This document shows positions 47,954 to 56,044 of a stretch of DNA of 64,000 nt, one piece after another. Location of the stretch: the NCBI GenBank assembly GCA_025463135.1, contig JAOAPY010000025.1, positions 85,335 through 149,334 of the forward strand, given 5' to 3'. The DNA comes from Acidobacteriota bacterium (lineage in GTDB: Bacteria; Acidobacteriota; Blastocatellia; Pyrinomonadales; Pyrinomonadaceae). The notes under the pieces were generated by a model. That model was not told where the DNA came from, ran no database searches, and worked only from the letters and a program-made list of their open reading frames with translations. Numbering within the stretch: position 1 is the first letter of the stretch; every line of letters begins with the position of its first letter. Both the position numbers and the translations under genes were made by a program.

Positions 47954-49243
47954 ATGATCGACGAAGTACAATCTACAAAACTTTCCAATGGTCTCTCGAT
48001 TCTTACCGAGCATATGCCTGGCCTCAGATCCGTCACTGCGGGTATCTGGGTGCGGCGCGGCTCGCGGCACGAATCGCCGGAGCTAAACGGGATTTGCCAT
48101 TTTATCGAGCACGCGGTTTTCAAAGGCACTGAACGACGTTCAGCCCATGACATTGCCATCGAATCCGATCGCCTGGGCGGCCACCTCGATGCCTACACGA
48201 CACATGAACTGACTGGGTTTACAGTCAAAGTGGCCGATAAGGGCTTGCCGCTGGCCTTTGATTTGTTGTCTGACATGCTGGCGCATCCGCGGTTCGATTC
48301 AACCGATCTGGAGCGCGAGCAAAAGGTCATCCTCGAAGAAATCAAGATGGTCGAGGACACACCCGACGAACTACTTTCAGAGCTGTTCAATGCCGTATAT
48401 TTTCCCGCTCATCCTCTGGGGCGTCCCATTGAAGGAACTGCTGAAACGGTCCCGACTTTTGATCACGCCACCACCTCGGCCTTTCACGCGAGCGAGTTTT
48501 CACCGCGAAATTTTGTGGTGGCGGCGGCCGGCAATGTCGACCACGCCCAGCTGGTTGAACTGGCCGAACGAGCCTTTACTAATGGCAATCTCGCCGCGCA
48601 AAATGGTGGTCAGTCCACCTTCAAAGCTAATATGTCGGCGCCGACAACTGCCGCGCCGATTCTGATCGAACAAAAGGAAGAGCTGGAGCAGGCACACTTG
48701 ATTATCGCGGCGCCCTGGCCATCTTCGCGGAGCGACGATCGTTATGCCGCTACCATGCTGGCATCGGTACTCGGGGGCGGCACTTCGAGTCGCTTGTGGC
48801 AAAGAATTCGTGAGCAGCGCGGCCTCGCTTATTCAGTTGGCGCCGGCGTCAGCACCTTCTCGGACATTGGAGTTTTTTCCGTGTACGCGGGGACCTCGCC
48901 TGATCAGTTGGACGAAGTGCTCGACATCTCGCTGGAAGAGCTGCGGCGCATTGTGAATGAACCGGTAGCGGAAGCAGAACTCCGCCTGGTAAAGGACCAG
49001 GCTGTGTCGTCGACTCTGCTCGGTCTGGAGTCGTCGAACGCGCGCGCCAGTACGCTGGCCCGACAGGAGATTATTCACGGCCGGCGCATATCTCCCGATG
49101 AGATGATTCGCCGGCTGGAAGCCGTGACCGCGGATGATATTCTGAGAGTGGCGCGCACGTACATTATTTCCCAGAACCTGGCGCTGGGAGCGCTGGGAAA
49201 TCTCAACGGCTTTCACGTTGATCGCGCGCGGCTCGAGATCTGA
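47954..49243 (+). CDS. M16 family metallopeptidase
   Basis: About 429 residues. The zinc-binding HxxEH motif is present as HFIEH (residues 49-53), with a further Glu in the downstream EQKVILEEIKMVEDTPDE helix. The C-terminal half has AYSVGAGVSTFSDIGVFSVY and the helix-rich second lobe. The half-size single-chain form resembles processing peptidase-like PqqL/YmxG proteins. It likely cleaves peptides in the cytosol or periplasm; no signal peptide is seen. ATG 47954 is chosen because the family motif begins at once. A TTG further upstream would add six residues. Confidence 0.93.
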   Translation: MIDEVQSTKLSNGLSILTEHMPGLRSVTAGIWVRRGSRHESPELNGICHFIEHAVFKGTERRSAHDIAIESDRLGGHLDAYTTHELTGFTVKVADKGLPLAFDLLSDMLAHPRFDSTDLEREQKVILEEIKMVEDTPDELLSELFNAVYFPAHPLGRPIEGTAETVPTFDHATTSAFHASEFSPRNFVVAAAGNVDHAQLVELAERAFTNGNLAAQNGGQSTFKANMSAPTTAAPILIEQKEELEQAHLIIAAPWPSSRSDDRYAATMLASVLGGGTSSRLWQRIREQRGLAYSVGAGVSTFSDIGVFSVYAGTSPDQLDEVLDISLEELRRIVNEPVAEAELRLVKDQAVSSTLLGLESSNARASTLARQEIIHGRRISPDEMIRRLEAVTADDILRVARTYIISQNLALGALGNLNGFHVDRARLEI

Positions 49244-49244
49244 A

Positions 49245-49324
49245 TGTCCGACAAACTTCAGTTTGTCGCATTCTGTAGCAGGAAGTCTGCGTAACTCGAA
49301 CGACAAACTGAAGTTTGTCGGACA
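49245..49324. repeat. Inverted pair of ACAAACT(TC/GA)AGTTTGT palindromes
   Basis: Left GTCCGACAAACTTCAGTTTG (from 49246) and right CAAACTGAAGTTTGTCGGAC (ending about 49323) are reverse complements and each is itself a small palindrome. The block fills the gap between the M16 and MBL-fold genes. Confidence 0.75.
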
Positions 49325-49333
49325 ATCTTACTA

Positions 49334-50158
49334 ATGAAACTTACTGTTCTTGGCAGCGGCTCAACCGGCAACGCGGTGCTGATTGTCGCCGGTGAAACAC
49401 GTGTGCTGGTTGATGCGGGCCTGAGCGCGCGCGAGTTAATTCGTCGGCTGGCGCAGGTGGGCGAAGATGCCTGCCGTCTGGACGGCATCGTTGTCACTCA
49501 CGAGCATAGCGATCATTCGGGCGGCTTGCGCGTCCTTTTGAAACTAGTCGATTGTCCGGTCTATGTCTCCGGCCAAACGCGCGAGGCGTACCTCAGCGAA
49601 CATTTTGGCGTCAGCAACCAAGAGCCGCGGCGGCGCTCGGCGGCGCTCAAGGATCGCGTCGAAGAGATCGAATCCAGCAAAGATTTTCGGGTGGGTAAGA
49701 TCGATTTCCATCCCTTTACGATTCCGCACGATGCCGCAGACAACTTCGGCTTTACCGCCACTCATGCCGGCGTGAAGATTGCCACGCTGATGGATTTCGG
49801 TCACATCACCACGCTTGTTACAGAGCAGCTGCGCGGCTGCGCGGCGATTGTTATGGAGTCGAATCACAGTCGTGACATGCTCAAGGCATGCGACGTCTAT
49901 CCCTGGGAGTTGAAGCAGCGAATCCTGTCGCGACTCGGGCATCTGTCAAACGAAGATGTAGCTGAGTGGCTGCAGTATGGTTTTGACGGCAGCGCCAGGC
50001 ACATTGTGCTCGCCCATCTTTCGCAGCGGGCCAACAATCCCTATCTGGCCAAGATTACTGCTGAAGTCGCTTTGCAGGAGCGTGCTCCACTCTTTCCGGC
50101 CGAGACCGAAATCACTCTTTCATTTCCCAAAGAACCAACGCCCTGGATTGAGGTCTGA
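49334..50158 (+). CDS. MBL-fold metallo-hydrolase (WalJ/YycJ-like)
   Basis: 274 residues. The metallo-beta-lactamase motif THEHSDH (55-61) is complete, with further metal ligands in IPHDAADN, MDFGHIT, MESNHSRDM and AHLSQRAN. The N-terminal LGSGSTGNAVLI and overall length fit the YycJ/WalJ group, reported to have nuclease activity and to affect DNA processing. Substrate is not certain. It is preceded by the M16 peptidase and a repeat block. Confidence 0.9.
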   Translation: MKLTVLGSGSTGNAVLIVAGETRVLVDAGLSARELIRRLAQVGEDACRLDGIVVTHEHSDHSGGLRVLLKLVDCPVYVSGQTREAYLSEHFGVSNQEPRRRSAALKDRVEEIESSKDFRVGKIDFHPFTIPHDAADNFGFTATHAGVKIATLMDFGHITTLVTEQLRGCAAIVMESNHSRDMLKACDVYPWELKQRILSRLGHLSNEDVAEWLQYGFDGSARHIVLAHLSQRANNPYLAKITAEVALQERAPLFPAETEITLSFPKEPTPWIEV

Positions 50159-50167
50159 GTTCAAAGG

Positions 50168-50656
50168 ATGAAGGAAGGACTGACAGGGAGACACGGGGAA
50201 AGGGAGACGCGGGGTCTGCGCGACTTTTTAAGAATCGTGATCGCGATAGCGATGGTGGTGATGGGGACGAGCGCTTGCGCGCTGCGCGCCAGCCGGCAAG
50301 GAGTGCCGCCGGAGGTCGAATCCGTGGTTACGACTGTGGGTGAAGACGCGGAAGAAGGACGTTACGAAAAGATTTACAGCGAAGCGGATGAAGAGTGGCG
50401 CCGGGACTCGACGCTCGAGCAGACGGCCGCGGTGTTTGGTACAGTGAAAACCAAACTGGGAAACGTCAAGACCCGGCAACTTCACGGCGCCGCCGAGGAG
50501 AACCGCTCAAACGGACGACTTGCCGGCCACTCGTTTGTCCTCACCTACGACACGAAGTTCGATCGCGGTGAAGGCATGGAAACATTCACGCTGGTCGAGC
50601 GCAACGGCCGCTGGCTTTTGGCGAAGTATTTTGTGAATTCAACAGCCCTGCAGTAG
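50168..50656 (+). CDS. Putative lipoprotein or secreted protein of unknown function
   Basis: 162 residues. A hydrophobic segment (FLRIVIAIAMVVMGTSAC) ends in a possible lipobox with Cys at about residue 37. The rest (VVTTVGEDAEEGRYEKIYSE, SFVLTYDTKFDRGEGMETFT, VERNGRWLLAKYFV) resembles the DUF4019/NTF2-like type of small envelope protein. The first 20 residues (KEGLTGRHGERETRG) are encoded by a purine-rich stretch and the true start could be later. It begins 10 bases after the MBL-fold gene. Confidence 0.65.
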   Translation: MKEGLTGRHGERETRGLRDFLRIVIAIAMVVMGTSACALRASRQGVPPEVESVVTTVGEDAEEGRYEKIYSEADEEWRRDSTLEQTAAVFGTVKTKLGNVKTRQLHGAAEENRSNGRLAGHSFVLTYDTKFDRGEGMETFTLVERNGRWLLAKYFVNSTALQ

Positions 50657-50668
50657 CGCGGAAAGCGC

Positions 50669-50809
50669 TATCCGCAGATTACGCAGATTTTAAGATCTGT
50701 TACGTTGCAGTGAATTTTTGCAACTCGGGGTTTGGACTCGTGACGTAGCTTGGTAATACTTGACTGCAGTTGCTTTCTTAATCAGTGTAATCTGCAAAAT
50801 CTGCGGATA
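50669..50809. repeat. Inverted repeat TATCCGCAGATTACGCAGAT
   Basis: Left TATCCGCAGATTACGCAGAT (50669-) is matched by right TAATCTGCAAAATCTGCGGATA (50788-50809). The left arm has a period of about 9 bases (CGCAGATTA, CGCAGATTT). It ends about 12 bases before the purB start, so it could influence its mRNA leader. Confidence 0.7.
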
Positions 50810-50820
50810 GAACTCTTACC

Positions 50821-52116
50821 ATGATCGAACGCTATACATTGCCGGAAATGGGCGCGCTCTGGTCCGAAGAATCCAGGTTCCAGAAGTGGCTGGAGGTTGA
50901 GCTGGCCGTCTGTGAAGTTCATGCTGAGATGGGCACCATCCCGGCTGAGGCCCTGGCCCAGATAAAATCCCGAGCCAGCTTTTCGGTCGCGCGCATCAAC
51001 GAGATCGAGAAGACCACTAATCATGATGTGATCGCGTTCACCACCAATCTGGCGGAATCGATCGGCGAGGCCGCGCGCTTCGTTCATTATGGCCTCACCT
51101 CCTCTGATGTGGTCGATACCGCCAACGCGCTGCTCTTGCGCGAGGCCTGCGATCTGTTGCTCGCTAAAATCGACGCCCTGCTGCCAGTGCTTAAAGGCCG
51201 GGCGCTGGAGTTCAAGCACACGCCGCAAGTCGGCCGCACCCACGGCATTCATGCTGAGCCCACTTCCTTCGGATTGACGTTCGCGCTCTGGTATGACGAG
51301 ATGCGTCGTAATCGAGAACGAATGGAGCGCGCGCGCGACGCGGTGGCCGTTGGCAAGATCAGTGGCGCGGTGGGCGCCTTTGCGCTTCTGGATCCGATTG
51401 TCGAGGAAAAAGTTTGTGCGCGCCTTGATCTGAAGGCTGCTCCCGTTTCCACGCAAATTATCCAGCGTGATACCTACGCGGAATACCTGACGACGATGGC
51501 CATCGTCGCCTCATCTTTGGATAAGTTCGCCTTGCAGGTGCGGCATTGGCAAAGAACCGAGGTCCGCGAAGCGCAGGAGCGTTTCACCAAGGGTCAGAAG
51601 GGTTCAAGTGCGATGCCGCACAAGCGCAACCCAATCATTTCGGAACGCATTTGCGGCATGGCGCGATTGGTGCGCGCCAACAGCGTGGTGGGTCTTGAAA
51701 ATGTCGCCCTCTGGCACGAACGCGATATCTCACACTCTTCAGCAGAGCGGGTTGTGCTGCCGGATTCCAGCATCGCGCTTGACTACATGTTGCACAAAAC
51801 CACGGCGCTCATCGACGGGCTGGTTGTCTACCCCGAGCGCATGTTGGAAAACCTGAATGCAACCCGCGGCTTAATCTTTAGCGGGCAGTTGTTGCTGGCT
51901 TTGACGCAAAAGGGTGTAGCGCGGGAAACTGCTTACGAGTGGGTACAGCGAAACGCGATGAAGGTTTGGGACGACGGAGAGGATTTTCAGCGACTGTTAA
52001 AAGCCGATGCTGACATCACTTCGCATCTTTCGGCAAGCGAGATCGATCGCGTGTTTGCGTTCGATACTTATTTGAGAAATGTCGACGCTATCTTTGAGAG
52101 AGTATTCACGGATTAG
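50821..52116 (+). CDS. purB: Adenylosuccinate lyase
   Basis: Acts in purine synthesis, releasing fumarate from SAICAR and from adenylosuccinate. The 431-residue protein begins [20 protein letters not shown], has [44 protein letters not shown] and the lyase signature [11 protein letters not shown] with the catalytic Ser loop. Length is normal. The purine genes purS and purQ lie 600 bases downstream with an antisense gene between. Confidence 0.98.
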   Translation: MIERYTLPEMGALWSEESRFQKWLEVELAVCEVHAEMGTIPAEALAQIKSRASFSVARINEIEKTTNHDVIAFTTNLAESIGEAARFVHYGLTSSDVVDTANALLLREACDLLLAKIDALLPVLKGRALEFKHTPQVGRTHGIHAEPTSFGLTFALWYDEMRRNRERMERARDAVAVGKISGAVGAFALLDPIVEEKVCARLDLKAAPVSTQIIQRDTYAEYLTTMAIVASSLDKFALQVRHWQRTEVREAQERFTKGQKGSSAMPHKRNPIISERICGMARLVRANSVVGLENVALWHERDISHSSAERVVLPDSSIALDYMLHKTTALIDGLVVYPERMLENLNATRGLIFSGQLLLALTQKGVARETAYEWVQRNAMKVWDDGEDFQRLLKADADITSHLSASEIDRVFAFDTYLRNVDAIFERVFTD

Positions 52117-52160
52117 ACCACGGACGATAGACCGCTATGGCCCATCGTCCGTCGTCTGCT
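52115..52160. repeat. Inverted repeat of CGGACGA-type units between convergent genes
   Basis: The left arm ACCACGGACGATAG and right arm CATCGTCCGTCGTCTGC are complementary with few mismatches. It spans purB's end and the DUF4870 gene end. Confidence 0.6.
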
Positions 52161-52565
52161 TCAATTCTTCTCGACCATCTTTTCCGCGAAGTTACCGACC
52201 AGGGGCAACTTGAAAGTCTGGCCCTGGTACGCGCGGTAAGCCGAATACAGGAGCACTCCAAGCCAGAGCACCATGCCGGCGAGGAAGGCGAGCAGATACA
52301 AAATCCAAACCAGGATTGCCAGCGCGCCGGAGATTTGGCTGGCGATCGCGCCCACGATGGCTAACACAACCATGACTACCGTGAATATGACACCCAGGGC
52401 CACCGAGTAGAGCACGGACTGAATACCGTGGAATCTGACGAACTTATTTTCCTTATCCATGAAAAAATTGATCAGTCCGAGTATGCCGATGGGATACCCA
52501 AGGGCCGCCGCGAGATTCGCCTCCAGGCCAATTGCCGACTTTCCGGTCGAGGGATAGCTTTCCAT
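52161..52565 (-). CDS. DUF4870 domain membrane protein
   Basis: 134 residues with three hydrophobic segments (AALGYPIGILGLINFFM, VALGVIFTVVMVVLAIVGAI, ILVWILYLLAFLAGMVLWLG) and the conserved NKFVRFHGIQSVLYS and YSAYRAYQGQTFKLPLVGN of the DUF4870/Tic20-like family. It is a small inner-membrane protein of unknown role. It is oriented against purB and purS. Confidence 0.85.
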   Translation of the reverse strand: MESYPSTGKSAIGLEANLAAALGYPIGILGLINFFMDKENKFVRFHGIQSVLYSVALGVIFTVVMVVLAIVGAIASQISGALAILVWILYLLAFLAGMVLWLGVLLYSAYRAYQGQTFKLPLVGNFAEKMVEKN

Positions 52566-52736
52566 TACTAAGTTCTCCTGTTGTGTTGAAGCTGGAAAAA
52601 TTATTTAGATTTCGGTCCGCAGCGGTTTTAGGAATTCTGCTGTCAGATCCTTTTGTAATTTCAATGGGCGAGATATTAAGCTAACCGCTACACATCACGC
52701 AATCTTTGCCTTACTATCTTGCGGGAGCATTCAACC

Positions 52737-52982
52737 ATGAAAGCCAAAGTTTATGTAACTCTAAAGCCCGGTGTTCTCGATCCCCAGGGCAAGGCTATTC
52801 AACATTCGGTCGAACTATTGGGATTCGGCGACATTTCGGACGTGCGGCAGGGAAAGTATTTCGAAATTGCTCTAAATGACGCCGTGGTTGAAGCCGAGGC
52901 GCAGGCAGCCGTTACGCGCATGGCTGCCGAAGTACTGTCCAATCCCATTATTGAAGATTACCGAGTGGAGTTTGAAGCGTGA
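52737..52982 (+). CDS. purS: Phosphoribosylformylglycinamidine synthase subunit PurS
   Basis: 81 residues ([20 protein letters not shown], then [20 protein letters not shown]) forming the small dimeric bridge of the PurLQS complex in purine synthesis. ATG 52737 is chosen, preceded by GGGAG; a TTG start at 52719 is less likely. It overlaps purQ by 4 bases (GTGA), typical of translational coupling. purL is not in this window. Confidence 0.95.
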   Translation: MKAKVYVTLKPGVLDPQGKAIQHSVELLGFGDISDVRQGKYFEIALNDAVVEAEAQAAVTRMAAEVLSNPIIEDYRVEFEA

Positions 52983-53680
52983 AATTCGGTGTCATAGTTT
53001 TTCCGGGATCGAACTGCGATCATGACGCATATCATGTGATTTCCAAGCACGTGGGCCAGCCCGTCGACTTTATCTGGCACCGCGAAACCGATCTTAGCAC
53101 CTATGATGCGGTCATCATTCCCGGCGGCTTTTCTTACGGAGATTATTTACGCGCCGGCGCGCTCGCACGATTTTCACCGGTAATGAATTCCGTTAAGAAA
53201 TTTTCCCGCAGCGGCCGGCTGGTCCTGGGCATTTGCAACGGCTTCCAGATCCTTTGTGAGGCGGGCCTCTTGCCCGGAGCGCTGATTCGGAACCGCGATC
53301 TGCACTTCATCTGCGAGCACGTGTATGTTCGTGTTGAGACTTCAGACACGCCATTCACCAACGAATTGCGCGGCGGCGGCGTGCTTCACATTCCCATCGC
53401 ACACGCAGAGGGTAACTATGTTTGTGACGATCTGACGCTGGCCGAACTGAAGCGCGACAACCGCATCGTGTTTCGCTATTGTGACAAGGATGGCGCGATA
53501 ACCGACGCTGCTAATCCCAATGGCTCGCGCCAGAATATTGCCGGCATCTGCAATCATGAGCGAAACGTGGTGGGATTAATGCCGCATCCGGAACGCGCCT
53601 GCGAAGATCTACTGGGCTCGAGTGATGGCCGGGATATCTTTCGCTCGCTGGCGGCGACGGTTGCCGCCGCGGCGGCTTGA
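52979..53680 (+). CDS. purQ: Phosphoribosylformylglycinamidine synthase glutaminase subunit PurQ
   Basis: A 233-residue class I glutamine amidotransferase that supplies ammonia to PurL. The catalytic Cys86 is in [26 protein letters not shown] forms the oxyanion loop, and the catalytic His lies in HPERA near the C-terminus ([16 protein letters not shown]). It starts with GTG overlapping purS. It ends with an alanine-rich tail. Confidence 0.97.
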   Translation: MKFGVIVFPGSNCDHDAYHVISKHVGQPVDFIWHRETDLSTYDAVIIPGGFSYGDYLRAGALARFSPVMNSVKKFSRSGRLVLGICNGFQILCEAGLLPGALIRNRDLHFICEHVYVRVETSDTPFTNELRGGGVLHIPIAHAEGNYVCDDLTLAELKRDNRIVFRYCDKDGAITDAANPNGSRQNIAGICNHERNVVGLMPHPERACEDLLGSSDGRDIFRSLAATVAAAAA

Positions 53681-53687
53681 TGAAATC

Positions 53688-53818
53688 GGTCCTGGGTCTT
53701 TGGTTTTAGGTCTTTGGTATTTGTTTGTGGCACCAGTTACCTTGTTACGCGTACCACTCAATGCGAAGAACTGAAAAATCAAAGACCTAAGACCTGAGAC
53801 CCAAGACCAAAAATCAAA
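53688..53818. repeat. Inverted pair of 7-base-period arrays (GGTCTTN type)
   Basis: The left arm (53688-53722) reads as heptamers around GTCTTTG (GTCCTGG, GTCTTTG, GTTTTAG, GTCTTTG, GTATTTG). The right arm (53774-53818) is the complement (AAAGACC, TAAGACC, TGAGACC, CAAGACC). The arms pair over more than 30 bases with mismatches. It lies between purQ and the DsbA-like gene, right up to the latter's ATG. Confidence 0.75.
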
Positions 53819-54517
53819 ATGAAACGTCTACTACCTTTTGTAATCATCATCGTGGTGCTCGCCGGAGCGTTGGGCGCCTACTTCTACATGAAGCGTGCGG
53901 CGCTAAATACCTCGGCGATTCCGCCAGCGACCGCGCCGGGTTCATCACCTGCTGCGGCTGCCGTTGCGGCGAATGCGTCGCCTGGAGCCCAGCCCCCGCA
54001 TTTCCGCGGATCCGAAAACGCCCCCTTGACGCTCGAGGAGTTTGGTGATTTTGAGTGTCCGCCGTGCGGCCTGCTCTTTCCAGTCCTCAAGGGTATTGAG
54101 GACGAATATGGACCACGCCTGCGGGTCATCTTCCGTGAATATCCGCTGACACCGAACCACCCGCATGCTCTGGCCGCCGCGCAAGCCGCCGAAGCCGCAG
54201 GCTTGCAGGGCCGGTTCTTTGAAATGCATGACATGATTTATCAGAATCAAACCACTTGGAAAGACCTGTTTGACGTGCGCCCTGTCTTTGAAGGATACGC
54301 GAAACAGATCGGCCTGGACGTGGAACGCTGGAAGCGCGATCAAACCGGTGACGCCGTCGACCAGAGAATATTTCTAGATGGCAATCGCGCCCACTCATTG
54401 GGAGTCAAGGGCACGCCGACAGTTTTTCTCAACGGAGTCGAAGTCCCATTTGAACAATTGACACCCGAAGGCCTGCGCGCCGCCATCAACAAAGCCCTCG
54501 CCAATCCGAATCACTGA
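53819..54517 (+). CDS. Membrane-anchored DsbA-family thioredoxin-fold protein
   Basis: 232 residues. An N-terminal membrane anchor (LLPFVIIIVVLAGALGAYFY), an Ala/Pro-rich linker, and a thioredoxin fold with active-site CPPC (80-83, in EEFGDFECPPCGLLFPV) and the cis-Pro loop GVKGTPTVFLNGV. It belongs to the DSBA-like (VKOR-linked or DsbA/BdbD) group and probably forms or reshuffles disulfides outside the cytosol. No partner DsbB or VKOR is seen. The start codon follows a heptamer repeat block. Confidence 0.9.
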   Translation: MKRLLPFVIIIVVLAGALGAYFYMKRAALNTSAIPPATAPGSSPAAAAVAANASPGAQPPHFRGSENAPLTLEEFGDFECPPCGLLFPVLKGIEDEYGPRLRVIFREYPLTPNHPHALAAAQAAEAAGLQGRFFEMHDMIYQNQTTWKDLFDVRPVFEGYAKQIGLDVERWKRDQTGDAVDQRIFLDGNRAHSLGVKGTPTVFLNGVEVPFEQLTPEGLRAAINKALANPNH

Positions 54518-54587
54518 CGAAGCTGTCAAAACAAATTGCGGTCGCGGGTGGGTTGCCTTGCGCTGACCGGCCCGCGAGGATCCAACC

Positions 54588-54695
54588 GTTTATTTTCCAT
54601 TTATCATCTGGCATTTCTCATTTTTCATCGAAGGCGGCAGGTCTGCCGATGGCCAGGTGAGAAATGAGAAAGGGAAAATGGAAAATGAAAGAACA
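54588..54695. repeat. Inverted pair of 7-base-period arrays (TCATTTT type)
   Basis: The left arm (54588-54629) contains CCATTTA, TCATCTG, GCATTTC, TCATTTT in register. The right arm (54658-54695) is the reverse complement with related heptamers (GAAATGA, GAAAGGG, AAAATGG, AAAATGA). Mismatches are more frequent than at the other loci. Confidence 0.6.
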
Positions 54696-54809
54696 AACGA
54701 GTCGGCGGACCGGTCGCGGCGAGTGTCCCCCACCCGGCGTCCGCCCGGGCTATTCTTACAACCCTAGCCCACTTGTCACAAAAGTTTTCCGAAATCGGGC
54801 TAATTGTCC

Positions 54810-54837
54810 TTGACATGTCACAAACCATCCGTATAAT
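54810..54837 (+). promoter_or_regulatory. Near-consensus sigma-70 promoter
   Basis: TTGACA (54810-54815), a 16-base spacer and TATAAT (54832-54837). Both hexamers are perfect. The predicted start is about 54844. TGTCACAAA overlaps the -35 region side and occurs again 42 bases upstream, possibly an operator. Confidence 0.75.
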
Positions 54838-54843
54838 TTCCCA

Positions 54844-55140
54844 CAGACCAAGTAAATCAATTCTGAAAAAGCTTGGCAGTTCTTTAAATGTGGAAGCAAG
54901 TGTCATGAGGGATCTTGAGCGGGGCGATTAATGGTCAGCGCTGTGGTTCTTAATTTATTCGAGTGAGCCGCTTGGAATTATCTCGCCCGCAAAACGCACC
55001 GCCAAGTATTACGGGATCGGACGTAAGTGCCGATTCTCAGTTCCCCCTTTGCGCGCCGCCGCCACCCAGTACTACCCGAACCTGCCCGCAAGATTTTGCC
55101 CCGCCAGTCCCTTAAAGATTGGCGGGGCATCCTTCTTTTT
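54844..55140 (+). ncRNA. Candidate structured non-coding RNA, class unknown
   Basis: The unit starts at a near-consensus promoter and ends at a strong terminator hairpin. Visible stems: CCACA (54841-54845) with TGTGG (54889-54893) enclosing CCAAG (54848-54852) with CTTGG (54872-54876); GGGCGA (54922-54927) with TCGCCC (54983-54988); and ATCGG-AC (55016-55022) with GT-g-CCGAT (55027-55034) around a GUAA tetraloop. The longest open frames starting within the transcript are about 6-11 codons. It does not match the SRP RNA, RNase P RNA or tmRNA signatures I know. 6S RNA or a novel class remain possible. Confidence 0.55.
55098..55140 (+). terminator. Intrinsic terminator of the candidate ncRNA
   Basis: GCCCCGCCA (55098-55106) and TGGCGGGGC (55120-55128) form a perfect 9-base stem. 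The loop is 13 bases, and the tail ATCCTTCTTTTT is T-rich on the plus strand. Its orientation fits a transcript from the promoter at 54810. Confidence 0.8.
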
Positions 55141-55162
55141 AAAAGTACAAAGAACAAATGGT

Positions 55163-55918
55163 TTACATCGCCAATCCCCCGTCAACCTGAATCACCTGCC
55201 CGGTAATGTAACGAGCGTCCGCAGATAATAGGAAGCAGGCAATCCGCGCCACTTCATCGGCCTCGGCGAAACGGCCCAGCGGAATCTGCTCCATAAGCTT
55301 CGCGCGATAGGTTTCATCAAGCGCACTGGACATGTCGGTGGACACGAGTCCCAGCGCAAGGGCATTGACGGTAACCTTGCGACTGGCAACTTCCCTGGCG
55401 AGTGCCTTAGTCAAACCGATCATGCCTGCTTTTGAAGCCGAGTAATTCGATTGGCCGGCCATACCCACGAGTCCGCTGATCGATGTGATGTTGAGAATCG
55501 ATCCGCCTCCCTCCTGGCGCAGCATCGATCTCAGTGCCGCCTTGGCAAAGTTCCAGGCGCCTTTCAAATTTGTATCGAGAACCGCATCCCAGTCTTCTTC
55601 CTTCATCCGTAGAATCAGAGTGTCGCGCGTGATGCCGGCGTTGTTGATCAGAAAATCGATGCGGCCAAAAGCTTCCTTCACCTGCTTCACCATTTCTGCG
55701 GCAGCTTCGGTGCTGGCCACATCGCACTGGGCGGCAAAGGCGCGCACCCCGAGAGCTTCAATCTCACTTTTTAAAGACTCAGCGGCGTCAGCGCTCTTCG
55801 CGTAATTGAAGGCGACGTCTGCGCCCTGTCTGGCAAGCTCGAGGGCAATGGCGCGACCGATGCCTCGGGTTGCTCCGGTCACGATAGCCGCTCGTCCGCT
55901 AAATTGTTTTTCTGACAC
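55163..55918 (-). CDS. fabG: 3-oxoacyl-ACP reductase FabG-like
   Basis: A 251-residue short-chain dehydrogenase. TGATRGIG (14-21) binds NADPH, NNAG follows, and the catalytic Ser146, Tyr159 and Lys163 (YSASK) are intact. The C-terminal GQVIQVDGG motif and the LITRDTLILRM-like segment (INNAGITRDTLILRMKEEDW) are typical of FabG. It reduces 3-oxoacyl-ACP in fatty acid synthesis, or a related substrate. No other fab gene adjoins it, so an alternative SDR role is possible. A GC-rich inverted repeat lies upstream. Confidence 0.88.
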   Translation of the reverse strand: MSEKQFSGRAAIVTGATRGIGRAIALELARQGADVAFNYAKSADAAESLKSEIEALGVRAFAAQCDVASTEAAAEMVKQVKEAFGRIDFLINNAGITRDTLILRMKEEDWDAVLDTNLKGAWNFAKAALRSMLRQEGGGSILNITSISGLVGMAGQSNYSASKAGMIGLTKALAREVASRKVTVNALALGLVSTDMSSALDETYRAKLMEQIPLGRFAEADEVARIACFLLSADARYITGQVIQVDGGLAM

Positions 55919-55969
55919 GATTAATTGTCCTGTTGTTTAGAAGAATCGTAATACTCTTTTTTCACAGTA

Positions 55970-56037
55970 GGGGCGGACCTGCGTGTCAGCCCTGCGCGCG
56001 CTAAATCAGGCGGGAGCGGACAACGCAGGTCCGCCCC
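55970..56037. repeat. Perfect 15-base inverted repeat GGGGCGGACCTGCGT
   Basis: Left arm at 55970-55984 and right arm at 56023-56037 are exact reverse complements with a 38-base loop. It lies between the nucleotidyltransferase and fabG genes. Confidence 0.8.
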
Positions 56038-56044
56038 AGCCTGG

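Larger units (their letters stand above)
54518..55162. other. Long non-coding region with a repeat block and an RNA gene
   Basis: The 645 bases between the DsbA-like gene and fabG hold a 7-base-period inverted array (54588-54695) and a promoter-hairpins-terminator unit (54810-55140). A 93-residue antisense open frame (54625-54906) and a 39-residue open frame (from 54814) appear to be chance. Confidence 0.7.

Noticed and set aside
54625..54906. 93-residue antisense open frame
   Set aside because: It crosses a repeat arm and the promoter region and shows no domain.
54814..54930. 39-residue open frame starting inside the ncRNA promoter
   Set aside because: Its start codon overlaps the -35 element and there is no ribosome-binding sequence; the transcript starts after it.
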